Origin: Rhizobium sp.
Lineage (GTDB): Bacteria; Pseudomonadota; Alphaproteobacteria; Rhizobiales; Rhizobiaceae
Length of the DNA stretch: 45,336 nt
Direction: 5' to 3'
NCBI GenBank assembly: GCA_028290545.1
Contig: JAQGJP010000101.1
Coordinates: 1 to 45,336 of the forward strand
Shown here: positions 8,862 to 17,502 of the stretch, one piece after another
Layout of the letters: each line of letters opens with the position of its first letter
How positions within the stretch are numbered: position 1 is the stretch's first letter
Notes under the pieces: generated by a model
The model's input: only the letters and a program-made list of their open reading frames with translations
Told to the model about the DNA's origin: nothing
Database searches by the model: none
Position numbers and translations under genes: made by a program

Positions 8862-10150
8862 GCAGAGCCTTCCAGCGCGTCGAGAGGGAATTTCAGATAG
8901 CGCCTGCCATTGCCTTCAGGCTCCGGCAGCCTGCCGCCACGAATGTTCACTTGCAAAGCGTGCAGGATGAGTTTGGGCATTGGCAGCATGCTATCGCGCG
9001 CCGTCCTGAGCCGTATGAACTCGGCTTCGTCGATGCCGACCACATGTTCGTTGGAGCGCTTCTGCTCTCCGACGGTGCTTTCCCATTTCGGCTCCCGCCC
9101 ATGCGGCTGGTAATCATGTCCGGTGAAGAGGCGGGTCTCGTCCGGCAGCCGGAGGATTGCCCACATGGAATTCCACAGTGCCTTTGCGTCTCCACCGGGG
9201 AAGTCCGCACGTGTCGTGCCGCTGTCCGGCTGGAAGAGCGTGTCATGGATGAAGGCGGCCTCGCCGATGACATAGGTGACAGATGCAAGTGTGTGGCCCG
9301 GCGAGAACATCGCACGGCCCGTGATCGAGCCGATTGTAAATTCCTCTCCGTCAGCGAGGAGCTTATCCCATTGCGAGCCATCTGTTGGCAAAGAGGGCCA
9401 GTTGTAAATGCCTTTCCATAGCTTCTGAACGTCGACGACACGGTCGCCAATAGCCGTTGGCGCACCGGTCTTTGCCTTCAGGTACTGCGCAGCAGAGAAA
9501 TGGTCCGCGTGCGGATGGGTATCCAAAATCCACTCTACCTTCAGGTTCCTGGCGGCAATATAGTCGAGGATGGCGTCGGCATTCTTTGTGGCCGTCGCGC
9601 CCGATTTCTCGTCGAAATCGAGGACCGGATCGATGATCGCGCATTTGCCCGTATCGGGGTCCGAGACGACGTACTGGACGCTCCATGTGCGGGGGTCGAA
9701 GAAGCCCTTCACCTCGGGGCGTTTGGCGGCCCGGTTCCTCAACCACGTTTCGGCCATTGAGACGTCAAAGCCACGTTTTCTTCCGTAGTCCAAGACCTCG
9801 GTGTCCTTCATTCGGCCGTCGATGACCTCTCCCAGAACGTATAAAATGAGCGCTCTGGTTCCCGACTTGCAATGCGCCAGTACCTTGCCGCTGGCTTCGG
9901 TCATCGCCCGTCCAAAAGCTTGAATGTCGGCTTCGGTGATGGACGTCATGCTCACGGGGATGAACGTGTAGTCTAGGCCAGCGCTCTCCGAAGCTCGCCG
10001 TTCGACATCATTTCCCGGCTGGCTCTGCTCTTCGCCCTCGGGGCGAACGTTGACGAGCGACAGAAACCCTTGGTCGCGGTAGGATTTAAAGTCTTCGACA
10101 TCAGGCTGTGAGCTGACCCACAAGCGGTCGGTTATTTGTGTAAGCGACAT
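8855..10150 (-). CDS. blh: Blh: DUF442 phosphatase/rhodanese-like domain fused to persulfide dioxygenase
   Basis: The 431-residue fusion has an N-terminal DUF442 domain (residues 1-140) with a CxxxxxR active-site loop, Cys94-KSGT-Arg99. The C-terminal ETHE1-like metallo-beta-lactamase domain carries THPHADHF (211-218), GHT (about 270) and GHDY. Blh oxidises glutathione persulfide to sulfite and supports sulfide detoxification (family knowledge from Xylella and Agrobacterium). The start is ATG 10150 after GAGGAAAG, in agreement with the MSLTQITDRLWVS start typical of the family. It is the first gene of the operon. Confidence 0.93.
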   Translation of the reverse strand: MSLTQITDRLWVSSQPDVEDFKSYRDQGFLSLVNVRPEGEEQSQPGNDVERRASESAGLDYTFIPVSMTSITEADIQAFGRAMTEASGKVLAHCKSGTRALILYVLGEVIDGRMKDTEVLDYGRKRGFDVSMAETWLRNRAAKRPEVKGFFDPRTWSVQYVVSDPDTGKCAIIDPVLDFDEKSGATATKNADAILDYIAARNLKVEWILDTHPHADHFSAAQYLKAKTGAPTAIGDRVVDVQKLWKGIYNWPSLPTDGSQWDKLLADGEEFTIGSITGRAMFSPGHTLASVTYVIGEAAFIHDTLFQPDSGTTRADFPGGDAKALWNSMWAILRLPDETRLFTGHDYQPHGREPKWESTVGEQKRSNEHVVGIDEAEFIRLRTARDSMLPMPKLILHALQVNIRGGRLPEPEGNGRRYLKFPLDALEGSAW

Positions 10151-10173
10151 TGGTCTTTCCTCGGTGATTTCAA

Positions 10174-10196
10174 TATACAATTGCATATAATGTATA
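10174..10196. promoter_or_regulatory. AT-rich palindrome, probable BigR operator
   Basis: TATACA (10174-10179) and TGTATA (10191-10196) form a perfect inverted repeat with 11 AT-rich bases between, 24 bases upstream of the blh start. BigR is known to bind an AT-rich palindrome overlapping its own promoter, so this is the natural operator. A -10-like TATAAT is embedded in the region on the plus strand. Confidence 0.65.
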
Positions 10197-10334
10197 ATGA
10201 TAGAAAGTCAAGGTACCGGGTGAGTGTTTTCGCCAGCGATCATCGACCACATTCCCACGACCGCTCAGGTTTCAGGACTCTGGTAACTCCCCGCTATCTT
10301 AACGGACGATAGTTTACGTTGACTGGAGGTTCTC

Positions 10335-10903
10335 ATGTGCGGTGTCGCCGGCTATCTCGGACGCGTGGCGGACGAAGCGAATTTGGTTGCCAATATGACC
10401 AGTGCGATTGCGCATCGAGGGCCAGACCGCGAGGGCATCTGCGTCTTCGAACAGGCAGGCCTCCCACACACCGAAGGCTGGCAATCGTCGATCCCGGAAA
10501 CGGCCAGCAGCCGATGTCCGGTGACAACGGTCGCTTCGTGATCACTTTCAATGGCGAAATATTCAATCACGTCGAACTGCGGCGCGACCTGGAAGCGCAG
10601 GGGCATCGCTTTAGGACATCAACCGACACGGAAGTCATCCCGCATCTGTTCGAGCGTTTCGGGGAGCGTTGCCTCTCAAAGCTCAACGGCGATTTCGCCC
10701 TGGCGATTTGGGATACCGTACGTGAACGGATGTTTCTCGCCCGCGACAGGATGGGCGTGCGACCTCTGTTCTACACCCGCCACCGCGGGACGGTGTATTT
10801 TGCCTCGGAAGTCAAAGCGCTGTTGAAAGTGCCGGGCCTCGAGGCAACACTGGACATCAAGGCCCTGGACCAGATTTTCACGCCCTGGGCTTTTCATTGG
10901 TAG
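10335..10903 (+). pseudogene. Broken asparagine synthetase (asnB-like), frameshifted and truncated
   Basis: The sequence starts with MCGVAGYLG, the catalytic N-terminal Cys2 of class II glutamine amidotransferases, with an AHRGPDREG motif soon after. Near 10460-10470 the homologous frame changes: RRLAIVDPGNGQQPM and FNGEIFNHVELR continue in another frame, followed by RMGVRPLFY and FASEVKALL. It stops at 10903 after about 190 residues, with no ATP-pyrophosphatase synthetase domain (full-length AsnB has about 600 residues). The gene is therefore a remnant. A usable ribosome binding site (GGAGG, 10324) remains. Confidence 0.85.
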
Positions 10904-11098
10904 ACACCTCAGGTTATTGCGAGGATCGGCTGAAAAATGGGAGGGGCGCGCAATGTACCGAAGAACCATCAGACAAGTCCAAGCAGGCCCAGCCCGCGAT
11001 GGCTCGGCGTGTCCTTACGAAATCAATATCGCTTTCGCCAGTGCGCCGTGAACGCAAACCTGTTCATCGGGCGGTCAAGCGTCCGTAGGCGCTCGATG

Positions 11099-13279
11099 TC
11101 ACCCGGTCCGGGACAACGGATTTGGATTGGGCGTGAAGTAGCGGGCGGTGATCTCCTTTGCCGAGATGGGTCTGCTGAACAGGTATCCTTGCAGCTTGTC
11201 GCAGCCCGACAATCTCGCCGCGGTTGCCTGCTCCTCCGTTTCGATACCTTCGGCCGTCACTGGGAGGTGAAGCGCGTTCGCGAGCGCGACAGTGGCCTGG
11301 AGAACCGCGCCTTCCTTGTCGTCATGGTCGAGGGCGACGACCAGGGAGCGATCTATCTTCATGCGGTCGAAGCCGAATTCCCGGAGCGCCCCGATACCTG
11401 CGTAACCGCAGCCGAAGTCGTCTAGCGCGATCTTCACGCCAAGCTTTCTCAGCGCCTCGAAGGCGCGCTTGGCTTGTTCCGGGTTGGAGATCAGGACTCC
11501 CTCCGTGACCTCGATCGTCAACCTCGTGGGATCGAACTCCCGACTTCGGAGAATCCCCTCGACCTGACCCACGAAATAGGGGTTCTTGAGCTGCAGCGGC
11601 GAGATGTTGACAGCAATCCCGATATCCGGCCAGTTGGCACCTTCGCTTACCGCGGTTTCCAAAATCTGGAACCCGAGCTGATCTATTAATCCGGCCTTCT
11701 CGGCCACCGTTATGAAGACATCGGGAGGTACGTTCCCGCGGCTCGGGCTTGTCCAACGGGCAAGGGCCTCGACACCGCTCACTTCGCGGCTTGCCGCATC
11801 GATCAGGGGCTGAAAGGCGACATGAAGTTCACCGCGCGTCAAACCTTGGCGGAGTTCCTGCTCCAGCTCGGCGGTTTTGCTTGCTTCTTCGTCCAGTGAT
11901 GGATCGAAATTCACGGAAATACCGCGGCCCAATCCTTTCGCGCGGTAGAGGGCAAGGTCAGCCTGTCGCAGCAATTCGCCGCTGTCTAGCGCTCCCGGCC
12001 CGGATATCGAAGTGCCAACGCTGCCACCGATCTCGATTGTCCGGTCGCCGATGACAAACGGGGTCGAGAGCGTCTGCTGGATGCAATCTGGAACAACACT
12101 GGAGAAACCGGTGAGGGGCGAACGGTTGGAAATCACGGCGAATTCGTCCCCACCAAGCCTTGCGATCACGGCGTGGGCGGGCAATTGCCTGACCAACCGG
12201 TCTGCTACCGCCTTGATGAGTTCATCGCCGACCGCATGACCCCAGGCGTCGTTGACGGGTTTGAAACCATCCAGATCAAGGATATGCAGGCTGACCGTCG
12301 TGGCTCCGGCGGTTTCGAGCGCCGACTCGAGCTGATCGAGAAGGCCCGCACGGTTCCATAGATCGGTGAGAGCGTCGTGCGTTGCCCTGTGGTTCGATAC
12401 GCGTTCCTCGTATCTCGCTCCCCGTAGTGCGGCAAGTCCTGTCACGGCGATTGCGCCGAGCAACGCCAGAAGAATGACCGCGGCGCTTATCACGGTCGAC
12501 CGAACCCTATCATAGCTTTTTGTACCCGGGCGCTCCGAAGGCCAGGTAAAGTGAGCGATGTCTTTGCCGTTGATGTCCTTGATCTCGGCGTGTAGAAGCG
12601 CTTCATCGACAGCTTCGGACATCGCCAAGCCTTTGATGTTGAAGTTCCTGGCCAGATCGGCGAGGACCGCGGTCGTCATCTGCTTGGAGAATACCAGGAC
12701 CTTGTAGGTGGCCGGATCGGCCTTCGGGTCCATGGCGGAAGGCTGGATCGCGGCAGCGCCAATTATGGCGACACCCTCCTTCGTCCTGATGAACGTGACT
12801 GGAAGATGATTCCGGTTCGGATCGGGCCGATGTGCCGCCGCCAGTATATCCTTGAACGAGCCGTCATAGAAATCAAACGGCGCGGCTAGAGATGTGCCTG
12901 CGTGATAGGCGACCAACGGCTTGCTGTCCGCTTCGATGACCAACGCTGTGTCGTAGAGGGGATAGTCAGCAGTGGTCGTTCCCCAGTTTTCAACGGCCCA
13001 ATCTGCGCCGCCTATAGCGTTGATCTTGTTGAATGCGTCGTCCCAATAGGCATTGTCCCGCACGGTTGCTCCCAACTGCTTCTGCATCGCCTGAAGCGCG
13101 CCGTTGGTGGCGGAAATCGCGCGCGTGTCATCGATCTGGTTGGCGGCGTCGGTCATCGAACCAAAGGCACCTGACATCAGGTTGGCAAGAAACCCCAGGG
13201 TCGCGACAATAAGTGCGGACGTGAGGATGATCGCGGCGAGGCGGATATGCAGGCGGCGTCTGGAACGGGCCGATGTCAT
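11099..13279 (-). CDS. Membrane GGDEF-EAL protein with CHASE4-like sensor domain
   Basis: The 726-residue cyclic-di-GMP enzyme has an N-terminal TM helix (LAAIILTSALIVATLGFLAN), then a periplasmic sensor region of about 210 residues. The sensor pattern VRDNAYWDDAFN ... WAVENWG is typical of CHASE4. After a second TM helix (TVISAAVILLALLGAIAVTG) come a GGDEF domain with intact LGGDEF and an EAL domain with VEALARW, DDFGCGYAG and AEGIET. Both diguanylate cyclase and phosphodiesterase activities look possible. The start at ATG 13279 is preferred because few residues precede the TM helix; ATG 13342 is in frame. It stands alone, flanked by a repeat and a pseudogene. Confidence 0.9.
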   Translation of the reverse strand: MTSARSRRRLHIRLAAIILTSALIVATLGFLANLMSGAFGSMTDAANQIDDTRAISATNGALQAMQKQLGATVRDNAYWDDAFNKINAIGGADWAVENWGTTTADYPLYDTALVIEADSKPLVAYHAGTSLAAPFDFYDGSFKDILAAAHRPDPNRNHLPVTFIRTKEGVAIIGAAAIQPSAMDPKADPATYKVLVFSKQMTTAVLADLARNFNIKGLAMSEAVDEALLHAEIKDINGKDIAHFTWPSERPGTKSYDRVRSTVISAAVILLALLGAIAVTGLAALRGARYEERVSNHRATHDALTDLWNRAGLLDQLESALETAGATTVSLHILDLDGFKPVNDAWGHAVGDELIKAVADRLVRQLPAHAVIARLGGDEFAVISNRSPLTGFSSVVPDCIQQTLSTPFVIGDRTIEIGGSVGTSISGPGALDSGELLRQADLALYRAKGLGRGISVNFDPSLDEEASKTAELEQELRQGLTRGELHVAFQPLIDAASREVSGVEALARWTSPSRGNVPPDVFITVAEKAGLIDQLGFQILETAVSEGANWPDIGIAVNISPLQLKNPYFVGQVEGILRSREFDPTRLTIEVTEGVLISNPEQAKRAFEALRKLGVKIALDDFGCGYAGIGALREFGFDRMKIDRSLVVALDHDDKEGAVLQATVALANALHLPVTAEGIETEEQATAARLSGCDKLQGYLFSRPISAKEITARYFTPNPNPLSRTG

Positions 13280-13461
13280 TGAATTTTCCGCTGATGCAGT
13301 TTGCAAAGCCCGTACGGCACATCGGGCACCAGTCGGCATCATGCCTCGCGCGAGCGCTGGGTGGATGCAGGCTATCCACTGAACAATAAGGTTCAGTTAA
13401 AGCGCAGATAGCAGAAGTCCATGTTATTGTTGGAATTTGCTCGATTGGTATTCGTCGCGAT

Positions 13462-13489
13462 CTTGTGGCATTTGCTACATAATTCCGCA
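13462..13489 (+). repeat. 28-bp dispersed repeat, copy 1
   Basis: The core is GTGGCATTTGCTACATAA with flanking CTT and TTCCGCA. It matches copy 3 (24518-24545) at 27 of 28 positions, and copy 2 (23264-23291, reverse orientation) at 24 of 28. It overlaps the 3' end of the nicO gene: the last codons (CGIM) and the TAG stop of NicO are encoded inside the repeat. Length and arrangement are reminiscent of Xer/dif-type recombination sites (inference). Confidence 0.85.
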
Positions 13490-14224
13490 TTTTCGCAGCC
13501 AACGCAGTGCGATTTCCCTGACGGCGAGGGCCACCAGTACGAGGCCTGCCAAGACCTCGACGACCTTCGACACGTTGGCGATCAGGCGCGGCCGCTCCGT
13601 GAACAACCGCATCATCCGATCGCGGAAGAAAACTGTCGAAAGCGCCACAACGGAAAGGGTGATAGCAACGCCGATCATCATCACGACGGCAAACATGATG
13701 CCAGCCCCCGGCACGCCGCGGGTGATTGAGAAAGTCATCACGAAAAGGGTCAGCGGGCATGGGATCAGCCCCGCCATGACGCCTACGATCAGGCCTTCAC
13801 GCTCATGATGAGTATGTCCATGGGTGGCAAACGCACGCCATAGCATCCAGATACCGATGATCCCGAGAAGCCCACGGCTCAGGTTTTCGAGGATCGGCGA
13901 TGAGCCGGGTCCGTTGCCCCCGAACATGACTGACACGAGCGGCAGCGATAAAAGCACGATGAGCACCGACATCGTCACGTGGGTGAAGGAAAGCGAGAGC
14001 GAAACAAGCAGAGCACGCCACATTCCGGACGATGCCCCGGCGAGATAAGTGGCGAGGACCGTCTTGCTATGGCCGGGTGTCATTGCGTGGACCGAGCCGA
14101 AGGCGATGCCCATCGGCAGAAACGTCAGGAATTCGGTCCATCCGGTCCCCGCCGCGAACGCCTTGATGTGCTCCGCGAAGGCCAGGTAGATTTCCTTTTG
14201 GAATTCTATGATCCAAGGCCACAC
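13475..14224 (-). CDS. NicO/RcnA-family nickel/cobalt exporter
   Basis: The product is a membrane protein of about 249 residues with the NicO signature HAMTPGHSKTVLATYLAG near the N-terminus, a short His-rich loop (THGHTHHERE) and GVMAGLIPCPLTLFVMTF. Homologues such as RcnA export Ni2+ and Co2+. The likely start is GTG 14224, one base after the stop of the upstream yqaA remnant; the longer frame would begin at a TTG (14254). Its last residues and stop lie inside repeat copy 1, suggesting that the 3' end was altered by recombination. It is the last gene of the DmeR/DmeF cluster. Confidence 0.88.
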   Translation of the reverse strand: MWPWIIEFQKEIYLAFAEHIKAFAAGTGWTEFLTFLPMGIAFGSVHAMTPGHSKTVLATYLAGASSGMWRALLVSLSLSFTHVTMSVLIVLLSLPLVSVMFGGNGPGSSPILENLSRGLLGIIGIWMLWRAFATHGHTHHEREGLIVGVMAGLIPCPLTLFVMTFSITRGVPGAGIMFAVVMMIGVAITLSVVALSTVFFRDRMMRLFTERPRLIANVSKVVEVLAGLVLVALAVREIALRWLRKCGIM

Positions 14225-14225
14225 G

Positions 14226-14662
14226 TCACATCCAGCCTTGCGTGGCGGCCGCAAGCACCGCGTAGCGACCGACCTTTGCGAGGGTGACCAGCAGGATGAA
14301 TATCGGCAATGGCTCCCTCATGACACCAGCGACAACGGTGATCGGGTCCCCGACGACGGGCAACCAGCTTCCGAGCAACGACCACTTGCCATATCGGCGG
14401 CACCAGCGCGCGGCCCGATCCAGTCTGTCGGGCGACACCGGAAACCATTTCCTGTCGCTGAACTGCTCGATACCGCGACCAAGCAGCCAGTTGATGACAG
14501 AGCCAATGACATTGCCTAAGCTGGCGATGGCGACGAGCAGAACTGTGGAGTGCCCTCCATCAGGATTAAGCCGACAAGAACCGCTTCCGATTGCATGGGC
14601 AGGATAGTCGCCGCCACAAGCGCCGCGGCAAACAATCCCGTATAGGCCGCTACATCACCCAT
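14226..14662 (-). pseudogene. YqaA/DedA-like membrane protein, frameshifted
   Basis: From ATG 14662 the frame reads MGDVAAYTGLFAAALVAATI and continues to PMQSEAVLVGLILMEG, then hits a stop. Shifting frame near 14551-14560 restores a continuous homologue: HSTVLLVAIASLGNVIGSVI, then WLLGRGIEQF, SDRKWFPVSPDRLDRAARW and SWLPVVGDPITVVAGVMRE, ending at 14226. This is the pattern of YqaA-type VTT/DedA proteins (about 145 residues). One small indel therefore appears to have broken the gene, unless it is a sequencing error. It sits between dmeF and nicO in the same operon. Confidence 0.82.
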
Positions 14663-14681
14663 CAGTCACGCCTGCCGGCCG

Positions 14682-15992
14682 TCAATGGTGGTGGCCCTCG
14701 GGTTCCCGCATCTTGAATGGCAACCGTTCGTTCTTCGTGCTGTTCGACAACAACAGCTCGGCGTCGAATTCATGCGGTTCCGCTGGAGCGGCCTGACTTT
14801 GCAGGAGATGGTGATTGCCATCGACCGGGGTCAAGGCATGCTGTTCGATCGACCCTTCTCCTCTGTGGATGGCGACAACCGCTGCCAGCCCTTCGGCATG
14901 CCGCGACACGCGAAGACGGAACCGCTCCCCTTCGGGAGTGTCCACGATTTCCAGCAGCCCCTGCGCCAGTTTTCCGCTGACCCTAAATGGATCGGGGGCA
15001 TGGTGATGGCCTGTCGCCTTTGGCGCGACGATACGGACTGTTGCCACGGCGAGCGCCGGAATGTGGGCGAACAGTTCCTCTTCGAGCTTTGCAGTAATGA
15101 CGTTGGCTTCGGCGAGAAGGATGCCGGGATCAATCAAGACCGCGACGTCGATATGGAGTTTGTGTCCGAGCCACCTGGCCTTCGCCTCAGTGACCTTCTG
15201 GATGCCTTGCACTTGGGCCACGGAATGCTCGATCTCATCGACGACGCCCGGCTCGACCCCATCAAGCATCCGCGTCAGCACCGAGCGGGCCGATTGCCAG
15301 ACGATACCAAAGATCGCGATGGTGATCAGAAGACCGACAAGCGGGTCGGCGAGCGGGAATCCGAACCAGACGCCGACGGCACCGGCCACGACCGCAAGGC
15401 TGGTCAGCCCGTCCGTGCGTGCGTGATAGCCGTCGGCGATCAACGCCGCGCTGTTGATCTCCCGGCCGACCCGGATGCGGAAGACCGCCACGATCTCGTT
15501 GCCGAGGAAACCGATGATCCCTGCACCGACAAGCCAGCCAAGATTCGAGACAGGCAGAGGATGGATCAAGCGATTGATCGCTTCGTATCCGGCGACGATG
15601 GCGCTGAACAGGATGATCATGACGATGATGATCCCTGCCAGGTCTTCGACCCGGCCGAGGCCGTAGGTAAATGTCTTGGTTGGTTTGCGCCGCGTGAGCA
15701 CGAAGGCGATCCAAAGCGGGATGGCGGTGGTCGCGTCGGCGACATTGTGGATCGTGTCAGCGAGCAGCGCGACACTGCTGGAGATCGCAACGACCGCGAT
15801 TTGCATCGCGGCCGTTGCAGCTAGAATGACGAACGACCACTTGATGGCCCATATGCCTCGGTCTGTCGTCGCAATCGTTGCGTCGATGACTCCGTGCGTA
15901 TGCCCATGCGGGCCATGGTGGTTATGTCCGTCTCCATGCTGGTTATGTCCATGAGCACCAAATCCAAACCAGTCGAGAACTTTGTTCCACAT
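14682..15992 (-). CDS. dmeF: DmeF-like CDF transporter (Co2+/Ni2+ efflux)
   Basis: This is a 436-residue cation diffusion facilitator. It starts with a His-rich segment (GAHGHNQHGDGHNHHGPHGH) and continues with six membrane helices carrying the CDF metal-site motifs LLADTIHNVADA (TM2) and ALIADGYHARTDGL (TM5). A long C-terminal cytoplasmic region follows and ends EGHHH. DmeF of Rhizobium leguminosarum exports cobalt and nickel and is co-transcribed with dmeR; the same order is seen here (dmeR stop at 16001, dmeF start at 15992). The start at MWNKVLDWFGFG fits the family better than the longer frame. Confidence 0.9.
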   Translation of the reverse strand: MWNKVLDWFGFGAHGHNQHGDGHNHHGPHGHTHGVIDATIATTDRGIWAIKWSFVILAATAAMQIAVVAISSSVALLADTIHNVADATTAIPLWIAFVLTRRKPTKTFTYGLGRVEDLAGIIIVMIILFSAIVAGYEAINRLIHPLPVSNLGWLVGAGIIGFLGNEIVAVFRIRVGREINSAALIADGYHARTDGLTSLAVVAGAVGVWFGFPLADPLVGLLITIAIFGIVWQSARSVLTRMLDGVEPGVVDEIEHSVAQVQGIQKVTEAKARWLGHKLHIDVAVLIDPGILLAEANVITAKLEEELFAHIPALAVATVRIVAPKATGHHHAPDPFRVSGKLAQGLLEIVDTPEGERFRLRVSRHAEGLAAVVAIHRGEGSIEQHALTPVDGNHHLLQSQAAPAEPHEFDAELLLSNSTKNERLPFKMREPEGHHH

Positions 15993-16000
15993 GGGCGCGC

Positions 16001-16276
16001 TCACAGATATTTCGCGATCGTCTTGAATTCGTCGACGCTCCGGCGCTGGTCGCGGCCGACCGTTCCGACAGCGTCTTCGAGACAATGATCCAGGTGATCG
16101 TGGATCAGCGTGCGCTTGGCCTGCGTGATCGCCTTTTCGACGGCATGAAGCTGCTGGGCGATGTCGAGGCACGCCCTGCCGCCTTCGATCATGGCGATGA
16201 CGCTTTTCAGATGTCCCTCGGCTCGCTTCAGCCGCTTGACGATTTCGGGATGAGATTCATGAACGTGGTCTGCCAT
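16001..16276 (-). CDS. dmeR: DmeR-like RcnR/CsoR-family metal repressor
   Basis: The 91-residue all-helical repressor of the CsoR/RcnR family has HPEIVKRLKRAEGHLKSVIAMIEGGRACLDIAQQL-type helices, Cys36 and the His pair in HDHLDHC (59-65). The His near the N-terminus plus Cys36 and His61/His64 form the Ni/Co site pattern of RcnR/DmeR rather than the CsoR copper site. The ATG at 16276 is preferred over the TTG at 16282. It is followed 8 bases later by dmeF and preceded by an inverted repeat likely to be its operator. Confidence 0.9.
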   Translation of the reverse strand: MADHVHESHPEIVKRLKRAEGHLKSVIAMIEGGRACLDIAQQLHAVEKAITQAKRTLIHDHLDHCLEDAVGTVGRDQRRSVDEFKTIAKYL

Positions 16277-16286
16277 GAACAATACC

Positions 16287-16305
16287 TATCCCCCTGGAGA
16301 GGATA
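16287..16305. promoter_or_regulatory. Inverted repeat upstream of dmeR, probable DmeR operator
   Basis: TATCC (16287-16291) and GGATA (16301-16305) are inverted around a C/G-rich centre. They lie 10 bases upstream of the dmeR start and in the gap after the small CDF gene. RcnR-type operators are a G/C tract flanked by inverted A/T-rich repeats, which this resembles. Control of dmeRF by DmeR is known in R. leguminosarum; binding here is inferred. Confidence 0.55.
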
Positions 16306-16317
16306 ACTCAAGTACGT

Positions 16318-16911
16318 TCACGGCGACGTTTCCGCATGCTCCTTGCGGGCGGCGTGCCACACCTCCGACGCCGCATCGAGGTTCATGACCGCGATCCCCA
16401 GACCGATGATGAGATCCGGCCATATTGAATGCCAAAGGAAGGCCGTGATCAACCCGGCAGCAATGATCGCAACGTTGGCTATCGTGTCGTTGCGGGCCGA
16501 CAAGAAGGCGGCGCGCGTCAGGCTGCCCTTGTGATGACGATAGCGCACCAACAAGAAGGCGCAGGACAGATTGACTGCCAGCGCACCGAGGCCAGTCAGG
16601 GTCAATGGCAGCGGCGCAGGCGTCACAGGCAGCATGAATTGCTGCCAGGCGGTCCAGAACGTCGCGAGTGCCGGCACCAGCAGGATGAACGCGAGAGCCA
16701 TGCCCAATCGGGCGCGGTTGCGAAGACTCCAGCTCATGCCAATGGCGATCAAGAGATTAATCGAGGCGTCTTCGAGAAAGTCCACGCTGTCGGCAAACAG
16801 CGCCACAGACCCGATCGCCAGCGCAACGGCAAATTCGATGCCGAAATATCCGAGATTGAGAAACGCCACGCGTTTGACGACGCGCTGCAGTCCATGGTCG
16901 ATCGTCATCAT
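16318..16911 (-). CDS. Small CDF-like cation transporter (membrane domain only)
   Basis: The 197-residue membrane protein has CDF-type metal motifs VALFADSVDFLEDAS in the second helix and AFLSARNDTIANVAII in the fifth, plus six hydrophobic segments. No C-terminal cytoplasmic domain is present. The second site reads NDTIAN where canonical transporters have HxxxD, so ion selectivity may be unusual. It belongs to the short cation-transporter group often found with heavy-metal genes. The start is ATG 16911 or 16908. The gene sits 10 bases after the PAP2 gene and before dmeR, probably in one transcription unit. Confidence 0.82.
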   Translation of the reverse strand: MMTIDHGLQRVVKRVAFLNLGYFGIEFAVALAIGSVALFADSVDFLEDASINLLIAIGMSWSLRNRARLGMALAFILLVPALATFWTAWQQFMLPVTPAPLPLTLTGLGALAVNLSCAFLLVRYRHHKGSLTRAAFLSARNDTIANVAIIAAGLITAFLWHSIWPDLIIGLGIAVMNLDAASEVWHAARKEHAETSP

Positions 16912-16921
16912 CTTCGAACGC

Positions 16922-17479
16922 TCATAGGATGTTAGTGAGGAGACGGTCGAGGCGGGTGTCTCGACGGTAAAGGCCGCTGACCAGCATCGCCGCCAAGATT
17001 CCCGTCAACGCGCCGCCCAAAACATCGGAGGCATAGTGGATTCCGACGTAGACCCTGGAGAACGACACGAGGACGGCGACGAGAAGAAACCAGAAACCGC
17101 GACGGGAGAGGCCGTGGATCAGGAAGGCAGCGGCGATCGCGAATGCGGCCGTTGCGTGATCGGAGGGAAACGAGAAATCCGCGCTTCTCTCGATGATCAG
17201 ATGGGTAATCCCGGCATCATAGGGACGTACGCGATGGACGAACAGCAAGGTGACCTGGTTTAACCCGAGACCGATCAGAAACGAAAGTCCAGCTGAGATC
17301 AGGACGTGCCGATCGCGGCTTCTGTCCGGCGTCAGCCACCATTGGATCGCGACCAGGACAACGAGGATGGGCACGCCAATGCTTGATATCCATATCAGGG
17401 CGGCATCGATCATGCCGACATGACCTGCCAGACCGTTGATGGCCTGCGTGAATGTCGCGTCGGCAGAATAGAAAGGCAT
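16922..17479 (-). CDS. PAP2-family membrane phosphatase (BcrC/UppP-like)
   Basis: This is a 185-residue membrane protein with PAP2 motifs: HRVRPYD (motif 1), FPSDHATAAFA (motif 2) and SRVYVGIHYASDVLGG (motif 3). The first motif lacks the usual Lys six residues before Arg-Pro (Leu instead). Homologues include BcrC-type undecaprenyl-pyrophosphate phosphatases. The start is ATG 17479, 23 bases after the chrB-like gene. Why it sits in a metal cluster is unclear; a role in envelope lipid recycling is a family-level inference. Confidence 0.87.
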   Translation of the reverse strand: MPFYSADATFTQAINGLAGHVGMIDAALIWISSIGVPILVVLVAIQWWLTPDRSRDRHVLISAGLSFLIGLGLNQVTLLFVHRVRPYDAGITHLIIERSADFSFPSDHATAAFAIAAAFLIHGLSRRGFWFLLVAVLVSFSRVYVGIHYASDVLGGALTGILAAMLVSGLYRRDTRLDRLLTNIL

Positions 17480-17502
17480 GGTTTGTTTCTCCAGTCAGGC
17501 GC

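Noticed and set aside
10903..11098. Possible small gene between the asnB remnant and the GGDEF-EAL gene
   Set aside because: Frames here are short, lack a ribosome binding site and resemble nothing; treated as non-coding.
13462..13489. Reading the 28-bp repeat as a standard chromosomal dif site
   Set aside because: The central bases and arms do not clearly match the usual XerC/XerD consensus; only length and arrangement are similar, so it is reported as a repeat.
14685..15824. 379-codon plus-strand frame opposite dmeF
   Set aside because: It is antisense to a clear CDF transporter, with shadow-type composition and no ribosome binding site.
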